Made by a program: the position numbers and the translations under genes
The notes under the pieces: generated by a model
Seen by the model: only the letters and a program-made list of their open reading frames with translations
The model's database searches: none
Told to the model about the DNA's origin: nothing
Shown here: one piece after another, positions 16,041-20,342 of the stretch
Layout of the letters: every line of letters starts with the position of its first letter
Position numbering within the stretch: position 1 is the stretch's first letter
NCBI GenBank assembly: GCA_024275555.1
Contig: JAJRYW010000536.1
Coordinates: 1 to 20,342 of the forward strand
Direction: 5' to 3'
Origin: Calditrichota bacterium
GTDB taxonomy: Bacteria > Calditrichota > Calditrichia > RBG-13-44-9 > J075
Length of the DNA stretch: 20,342 nucleotides

Positions 16041-16206
16041 TCTCGTTCCAGGCTCCGGCCTGGAACGCTGTTTTCCCCAAAAGCTCCGCTTTGACTCAAG
16101 CAAGCCTAAGGGGAGACCTGCCAAGGTGAAGCGGAGCTTCGGAGGAGAACATGCATTCAAAGCGGGAGCTTTGAAAGAGGAGGCTGGATAGGAGCTTTGA
16201 ACGAGA
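16041..16206 (+). repeat. Dispersed TCTCGTTC-ended element, copy B (most complete)
   Basis: A 166-bp unit with 8-bp terminal inverted repeats: tctcgttc at 16041-16048 and gaacgaga at 16199-16206. The left end folds into a perfect hairpin, cgttccaggc-tccg-gcctggaacg (16044-16067). An internal duplication of ggagctttgaa (16165-16175 and 16191-16201) lies near the right end. With copies A and C it defines a small non-autonomous element. Confidence 0.7.
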
Positions 16207-16374
16207 TAAAATCCGTGTGCATCAGCGTAAATCCGCGGTATTTAAAAAAAAGGGCGCTGTAGCGATATCGGGAAAAGCCCAGCTTGCTTTTCATAATCCA
16301 GTTCCGTAATTTTTTCCAACGGTAACGATCTGCGATTTCTCGACATCATGTGCCACCAACTTGGGTAAACGTGT

Positions 16375-18351
16375 ATGGAAGCGTCTACAATGATTCGCAG
16401 CAATGCTCATGCGATTATCATCGGAATCAACCGGTACCGGAACAACCGGATCGACAATCTTTGCTGTGCGGCGCAGGACGCCCGGGAGTTTTATGGCCTG
16501 ATGACCGACCCGCGCACCGGCGGCATTCCCCCGGAAAACGCGCTCCTGCTGATCGACGAACAAGCAACCTACCAGAAAATTCGTTCGGCATTGGGCAACA
16601 CCCTTTTGCCGGAACAACAGAACAAAGAAGCGGTGTTTATCTTTTTTGCCGGTTATGGAAGCCTGGTTGATGCAGGAGAGAGCGGCTGGCAGCCGCTGCT
16701 GGTTCCTTATGACGCCGACCCGGACAATTTACTCGAGAGCGCCCTGAACTTTGAGGAAATCGCCGGTTTTTTCAAATTCATGTCTGCCCGGGAAGTGATC
16801 TGTATTTTTGATTGTAGCTTTGCCGGCCCGCCCGGAGGGCGTAGCCTGATCACCCCGGCCGCTCCCCAGGAGATTAATCCCGGCGACTCCATTGCCGCCA
16901 GCCTGGCCGGGGAAGGTCGAGTGGTTATCTGCGCCTGCGGGGATAGCGAAACCGCCCTGGAGTTCCCCAACTCCGGGCACGGCTTGTTCAGCTACTACCT
17001 GCTGGAGGGACTGCAAGGGGCCGCCGACAATGACCGGGACGGCGCCATCAGCATCGACGAGCTTTATAAATATGTCTACTCCAACGTTTCCCACAAGGCC
17101 CGCCGTTATGACGGGAACATGCACCCGGTGCGCCGGGGGAGCCTGCGGGGCCGCTCGCTGGTAGCGCGCTACGATGTAGCCGGGGCAGAAAGCGCCCAGG
17201 CCGTTAAGCGCCGGATCTACGAATTGTACAGCCGGGCGGCCAAAGCCCACAAGGAAGGCGACATCCGGGTTGTGGAAGATTTGATGCAGCAAGTGCTGGC
17301 GATTCATCCCGGCGAGGAAAAAGCGCGTCAAATCCTTAAGCTGGTTGAGAAAAAACGCTCCCACACCGGCAGCAAACCCACCCCGCAACGCCCGCCGGAA
17401 AAAACGCCGAAAGCCCCGGAGCGCCGCCGTTCCGCGTCTCTGCCGGAAACGGAAAGCGCCGATACCGGTCACATTGCCGATCCACCGCCGCCTCAAGCTT
17501 CTCCGGCGGATCTTTCCCGCCAGCCGGCGGAGGAGTATCCGGAATCGCTGCCGGAGCAGGCCGCGGAGGCCGCAGCGGAAGTGGAGATAGAGCACCCGGC
17601 TCAAGCTGTGGACCACCACGCACCGGCCAAAGCTGAAGAAGCGGACGAAATCTCCCCGGAAGAACTGATCGGGGAAGTTGAAGAAGACCACCCTGAAGCG
17701 GAAGCGGAAACAGCACCAGAAGAAAGCGCGCCGGGCTGGAAACGCTGGTTTAGACGCTTTTCTTACATCGCCCTTTTTTCCGCCGCCGCAATTTTAATCT
17801 ATGTTCCTTTTCTGAATCGCAACGAAGAATTGCAGATATTCGAAATGCTCCCGAAAACATTCCGACCGCTGCGGGCTGAGCCGGTGAAGGTTCCCATGGA
17901 GGCGATGAAAGTCATCTTAAAAAAATATGATTTTTATGAACGCGACTGGAATCCCGGCGGAAAAGGTTTTACCAATAAACTGGAACCGGTGTTTGGCGCG
18001 GACCTGGTGATCGATTTTGCAGCCATGCTGATGTGGCAAAAATCCGGCTCGGACCAACCGCTCCGCTACGAAGAAGCGCTGGCGTATGTGGAAGAGTTGA
18101 ATCGATCCCAATATTACGGCTACCGGGATTGGCGGCTGCCCACCCTGGAAGAAGCGCTCTCCCTGCTGGAACCCCGCCGCAACGCCCGGGGGGGACTGAA
18201 TATCAGCCATTTGTTTGATCCCACCCAGCGCTGGATTTGGACCGCCGATGATGAAAGCAGCCGGCGAAAATGGACCGTCTCTTTTTATGACGGCTTTTGC
18301 TATCCCAACGATGTGCGCTACAAAGAGTTTTACGTACGTGCAGTCAGGTAG
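16375..18351 (+). CDS. Membrane-anchored pseudo-caspase (peptidase C14 fold) with DUF1566/Lcl-like C-terminal domain
   Basis: 658 residues from the ATG at 16375; the ATG at 16390 with ggaag upstream is an equally good start. Residues 8-265 follow the bacterial caspase-like layout (AIIIGINRYRN, then a CAAQDAREF segment), but the usual SGHG is AGYG (Tyr94 for His) and the usual D-x-C-F-S-G is DCSFAG (Ser148 at the Cys position, Cys147 one residue early). An EF-hand-type loop follows (DNDRDGAISIDE, 218-229). Residues 275-325 are helical and TPR-like, 330-455 are a Pro/Glu-rich linker, and 463-480 are one transmembrane helix. Residues 540-658 match the DUF1566/Lcl type (MLMWQ, GYRDWRLPTLEEALSLL, WIWTADD). 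The caspase domain should be cytosolic and the C-terminus outside. A scaffold or sensor role is inferred. Confidence 0.82.
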   Translation: MEASTMIRSNAHAIIIGINRYRNNRIDNLCCAAQDAREFYGLMTDPRTGGIPPENALLLIDEQATYQKIRSALGNTLLPEQQNKEAVFIFFAGYGSLVDAGESGWQPLLVPYDADPDNLLESALNFEEIAGFFKFMSAREVICIFDCSFAGPPGGRSLITPAAPQEINPGDSIAASLAGEGRVVICACGDSETALEFPNSGHGLFSYYLLEGLQGAADNDRDGAISIDELYKYVYSNVSHKARRYDGNMHPVRRGSLRGRSLVARYDVAGAESAQAVKRRIYELYSRAAKAHKEGDIRVVEDLMQQVLAIHPGEEKARQILKLVEKKRSHTGSKPTPQRPPEKTPKAPERRRSASLPETESADTGHIADPPPPQASPADLSRQPAEEYPESLPEQAAEAAAEVEIEHPAQAVDHHAPAKAEEADEISPEELIGEVEEDHPEAEAETAPEESAPGWKRWFRRFSYIALFSAAAILIYVPFLNRNEELQIFEMLPKTFRPLRAEPVKVPMEAMKVILKKYDFYERDWNPGGKGFTNKLEPVFGADLVIDFAAMLMWQKSGSDQPLRYEEALAYVEELNRSQYYGYRDWRLPTLEEALSLLEPRRNARGGLNISHLFDPTQRWIWTADDESSRRKWTVSFYDGFCYPNDVRYKEFYVRAVR

Positions 18352-18414
18352 ACGCGGCCCCGGGGACCCTTGTCGCCCGGAAAAACCCGTTTCCCGAAAC
18401 CCAAAGGAGAACAC

Positions 18415-18963
18415 ATGAGGTGGTTAACCCGGATTTTGGCAGGCCTGGCAGCGCTGATTGTAATTGCTTTTGCCGGACTCTATCTCTGGAGCAGCGGGGC
18501 CGAGGGCGTCTGGAGCTACGACACCTCGATCATCATCAACCAACCGCCGGAAGAAGTATTCCCCTGGTTAACCGAGCCGGATAAACTTATCCGCTGGGTC
18601 GAACACCTGCAAGAGCGCAGGCCTTTAAACGGAGACAGCCTGCGCGTGGGGGCGCGTTCCCGGGAAATGGTTAACAGCCACGGCGAACTCCTGGAGATGA
18701 TCTCGGAAATCCATGACCTGGAAATAAACCGGCTGCTGCAAATCCATATTTCCTGCAACCTGTTTGAACACGACGCCCGCTACGAATTAACCGCTGTCCC
18801 GGAAGGAACGCGATTGCGCTTTACCGGCGCTTCCCTGTTTAAACCGTTTCTGTTTCGATTATTGACGCCGCTGCTGACGCCCTTTGCCAAACAGCAATAT
18901 GAAAACAACTTTCGCACCCTAAAAGCGTTAGTAGAGGGAGCAGAGCCAGTGACAGAGGAATGA
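18415..18963 (+). CDS. Membrane-anchored SRPBCC-family protein
   Basis: 182 residues from the ATG at 18415, with aaaggag at 18403-18409; an in-frame ATG at 18370 lacks a site. Residues 5-25 form a hydrophobic helix (signal anchor). Residues 33-175 resemble the polyketide cyclase/START-like SRPBCC fold: a first strand SYDTSIIINQPPEEVFPWLTEPDKLIRWVE, a middle with VGARSREMV, and a C-terminal helix ending in LKALVEGAE. SRPBCC domains bind hydrophobic ligands in a deep cavity. The ligand here is unknown, and the anchor places the domain on the extracytoplasmic side. It begins 63 bp after the pseudo-caspase stop with no terminator visible between, so co-transcription is likely. Confidence 0.78.
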   Translation: MRWLTRILAGLAALIVIAFAGLYLWSSGAEGVWSYDTSIIINQPPEEVFPWLTEPDKLIRWVEHLQERRPLNGDSLRVGARSREMVNSHGELLEMISEIHDLEINRLLQIHISCNLFEHDARYELTAVPEGTRLRFTGASLFKPFLFRLLTPLLTPFAKQQYENNFRTLKALVEGAEPVTEE

Positions 18964-18980
18964 AGCTCGTAGATAGGCGG

Positions 18981-19046
18981 TAGGTGTTTAGGCTGTCCCA
19001 ACGGGACAGCCTAAACACCTATGGCGAAGCCATCCCGTTGGGACAG
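18981..19046. promoter_or_regulatory. Perfect 19-bp hairpin with a competing alternative stem
   Basis: Arm taggtgtttaggctgtccc (18981-18999), loop aac, and the exact reverse complement at 19003-19021. A second copy of the core, tcccgttgggacag (19033-19046), is the reverse complement of ctgtcccaacggga (18993-19006), so a different 14-bp stem can form that excludes the first. A small atggc-gaa-gccat hairpin (19021-19033) sits between. No T-run follows, which argues against a simple terminator. It lies in the leader of the gene at 19063. It may be a repeat-element palindrome or a two-state leader. Confidence 0.55.
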
Positions 19047-19062
19047 TCCAAATGAGGCCATG

Positions 19063-19683
19063 ATGGATGTATATTTACTACCGGCGCCCGGGGGGGCTTT
19101 CCGATTTTTTTCTCCCCAATTAGAGGCGGTTCACAAAAAGGCCGTTCCGAAGGATAAGTCCAAACCGGCCGGCCGGATTAAACGCGCCGTCGGCCGGATC
19201 AAGCGCGGCTATCTCGCGGCAACGCGGCGGAGCCGCCAGCAGGAAAAAGTGCTGAAGTCGCTGAAAGATATTCGGCAGATTACCGTGCACTATCCTCCCC
19301 GGCTAAGCGAAAAGGAGGCGGAGCAACTCTACCGGGAATTGATCGAAAAGCAAATCCGCAAGCACCGGCGCTGGCTGATTGTAAACGGCGCCTTAATCCC
19401 GTTCGGGGTGCTCCTGACCATAGCGCCCGGTCCGAACGTCTTTTTAGCCTTTTTAGCCTGGCGCACCCTGGCGCATTATCAAAGTCATAAAGGGGGGAAG
19501 AAGGCCGGTGAACTGGCGGTGAGATTCCATGCCGATACCCGGCTGGCGAAATTAGACCGGCTGGCCCGGAAACGCTTTGTCTGGAACCGCCGAAAACAGA
19601 TGGGAGAAGCCGAGCACAAACTGCTCCGTGAACTCAACGCTACCGAGAGGGATTCGTCATCCATCGACGCGATAGATGTGTAA
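19063..19683 (+). CDS. Membrane protein similar to mitochondrial K+/H+ exchange-related (KHE1) family
   Basis: 206 residues from the ATG at 19063 with gagg at 19054-19057; in-frame ATGs at 19021 (inside the hairpin) and 19060 are less well placed. The N-terminal MDVYLLPAPGGAFRFF fits the family opening (MD-x-[YF]-L-x-P-x-x-G). A very basic segment (33-65) and an acidic/basic helix (81-103) follow, then a hydrophobic segment RWLIVNGALIPFGVLLTI (103-120) running directly into APGPNVFLAFLAWRTLAHY (121-139), the conserved GPN-containing block. Yeast members are linked to mitochondrial K+/H+ exchange; the bacterial role is unknown. The match is from memory of the motif layout and is moderate. Its 3' end overlaps the convergent tsaE by 27 bp. 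Confidence 0.6.
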   Translation: MDVYLLPAPGGAFRFFSPQLEAVHKKAVPKDKSKPAGRIKRAVGRIKRGYLAATRRSRQQEKVLKSLKDIRQITVHYPPRLSEKEAEQLYRELIEKQIRKHRRWLIVNGALIPFGVLLTIAPGPNVFLAFLAWRTLAHYQSHKGGKKAGELAVRFHADTRLAKLDRLARKRFVWNRRKQMGEAEHKLLRELNATERDSSSIDAIDV

Positions 19684-20127
19684 GCGGCGCGCCTGCGGGT
19701 CTTCGGGCAGGATGTCGATATAACAATCGTAGCGGGGCGCCGGCAGAAAGTTGACAATCTTGTCCGCCCATTCGATCAGGCAAAGATGCTCGTTATAAAA
19801 ATATTCCTCCAGGCCCAGGTTGGCCAGCTCGCCGGCATGGTCCAGCCGGTAAAAATCGAAGTGGTAGACATACATACCGGCGGAAGTGCGGTATTCGTTG
19901 ATAAGCGTAAAGGTGGGGCTGGTGGGCTCCTGGTCGGTGCGCAGCGCGGCGCAGAGCGCTTTCACAAAAAAGGTCTTGCCGCTGCCCAAATCTCCGTAAA
20001 AGGCCAGGGCGTCGCCCGGCTTTACTCGCTCCGCCCAACCGGCGGCATACTTTGCCATCGCTTCCGGGGTGGGGATGTCCACGCTTTCCAGCAAGGTTCC
20101 CACCGGCTGTATCTCAATCTTGCTCAC
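19657..20127 (-). CDS. tsaE: tRNA threonylcarbamoyladenosine biosynthesis ATPase TsaE
   Basis: 156 residues, normal length. TsaE is the ATPase that works with TsaD and TsaB to place threonylcarbamoyl on A37 of ANN-decoding tRNAs in the cytosol. Visible motifs: Walker A GDLGSGKT (45-52), SPTF (70-73), HFDFYRL (89-95) and IEWADK (118-123), all characteristic. The start is a GTG at 20127 with ggag about 8 nt upstream; an ATG just before it is out of frame and stops after four codons. Its 3' end runs 27 bp into the convergent KHE1-like gene. Confidence 0.94.
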   Translation of the reverse strand: MSKIEIQPVGTLLESVDIPTPEAMAKYAAGWAERVKPGDALAFYGDLGSGKTFFVKALCAALRTDQEPTSPTFTLINEYRTSAGMYVYHFDFYRLDHAGELANLGLEEYFYNEHLCLIEWADKIVNFLPAPRYDCYIDILPEDPQARRLHIYRVDG

Positions 20128-20342
20128 CTGAACTCCATTATTGAAACGTGAATTAGTTTCCGAAAAAATGCAATGTATTTGTGTAGTTGCCTTTATGCAA
20201 TATTAATGCCCCCCTTAATCCCTCCCGGCTGGCCGGGAGGGAAACCGGCCTCCCTCCCCGATTTCGGGGAGGGCTGGGGTGGGGAAATTCCACGGGATTC
20301 TCGTTCATCATATTTAAACAATTTTATTTTCATATTAATTCA
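20128..20342. repeat. Upstream region of tsaE with two GC-rich palindromes
   Basis: After about 80 bp of AT-rich sequence come two perfect hairpins: ccctcccggc-tg-gccgggaggg (20220-20241) and ccctccccga-tt-tcggggaggg (20252-20273). They form a typical intergenic repeat (ccccccttaatccctccc...ggggtgggg). No gene is visible to the window edge. The AT-rich stretch at 20135-20210 may hold the tsaE promoter, but no box is convincing. Confidence 0.6.

Larger units (their letters stand above)
15445..16374. other. 930-bp non-coding repeat region
   Basis: No credible gene on either strand. It contains two copies of the TCTCGTTC-ended element (15501-15831 and 16041-16206), a cccctcacccc hairpin nested in the first, and outer inverted sequences of ctgcgt type (15478-15500 and 15845-15867, matching at 19 of 23 positions). 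A short minus-strand open frame (15954-16160) runs through the repeats and is not supported. Confidence 0.7.

Noticed and set aside
15954..16160. 68-codon minus-strand open frame in the repeat region
   Set aside because: It lies almost wholly within the TCTCGTTC-ended element and has no start signal or conserved features.
18981..19021. Intrinsic terminator for the SRPBCC gene
   Set aside because: The stem is strong but no T-run follows on either strand, and the core is repeated nearby as in palindromic repeats. A terminator role is not excluded but not supported.

Overview
The window reads as a chromosomal stretch of an uncultured or little-studied bacterium. The best lineage clue is the carbamoyl-phosphate synthase pair. 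CarB opens with the LGSAALKIGEAGEFDYSG form and CarA carries LTSQNHGFAV-like and SVQFHPEH blocks, a style shared by eukaryotic CAD/Ura2 and by Bacteroidota and relatives. Together with a KSWG-type carbamoyltransferase, a multipass M28 peptidase and many palindromic intergenic repeats, this suggests the FCB group (Bacteroidota, Calditrichota or KSB1-like). That placement is inference.

Layout. (1) 1-3903, plus strand: the downstream end of a BREX type 3-like phage-defence operon, with the C-terminus of a probable DNA methyltransferase, a PglZ phosphatase and a BrxA-like protein. A 435-bp gene-free gap full of inverted repeats lies where a type 3 BREX usually carries its helicase. (2) 4186-6703, plus: a knotted-type carbamoyltransferase, a four-helix-bundle protein bracketed by short inverted repeat arrays, and a 12-cysteine protein of unknown function. 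(3) 6759-12917, minus: carB, carA and an AbgT-family transporter. carA is interrupted by one in-frame TAG but is otherwise full length. (4) 13138-15444, plus: a secreted or membrane M28 metallopeptidase. (5) 15445-16374: about 930 bp of non-coding repeats, including two copies of a small element with TCTCGTTC...GAACGAGA ends; a third, inverted copy lies upstream of carA. (6) 16375-18963, plus: a caspase-fold protein with both catalytic positions substituted, a transmembrane anchor and a DUF1566/Lcl-like C-terminus, followed closely by a membrane-anchored SRPBCC protein. (7) 19063-20127: a KHE1-like membrane protein preceded by a perfect 19-bp hairpin, converging with tsaE on the minus strand.

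Functional links. CarAB makes carbamoyl phosphate and the carbamoyltransferase on the facing strand would consume it, so the two convergent units share one metabolite. The BREX genes form a tight unit (ATGA overlap between pglZ and the BrxA-like gene). The pseudo-caspase and SRPBCC genes are 63 bp apart and probably co-transcribed. No tRNA, rRNA, CRISPR array or autonomous transposase gene was found.
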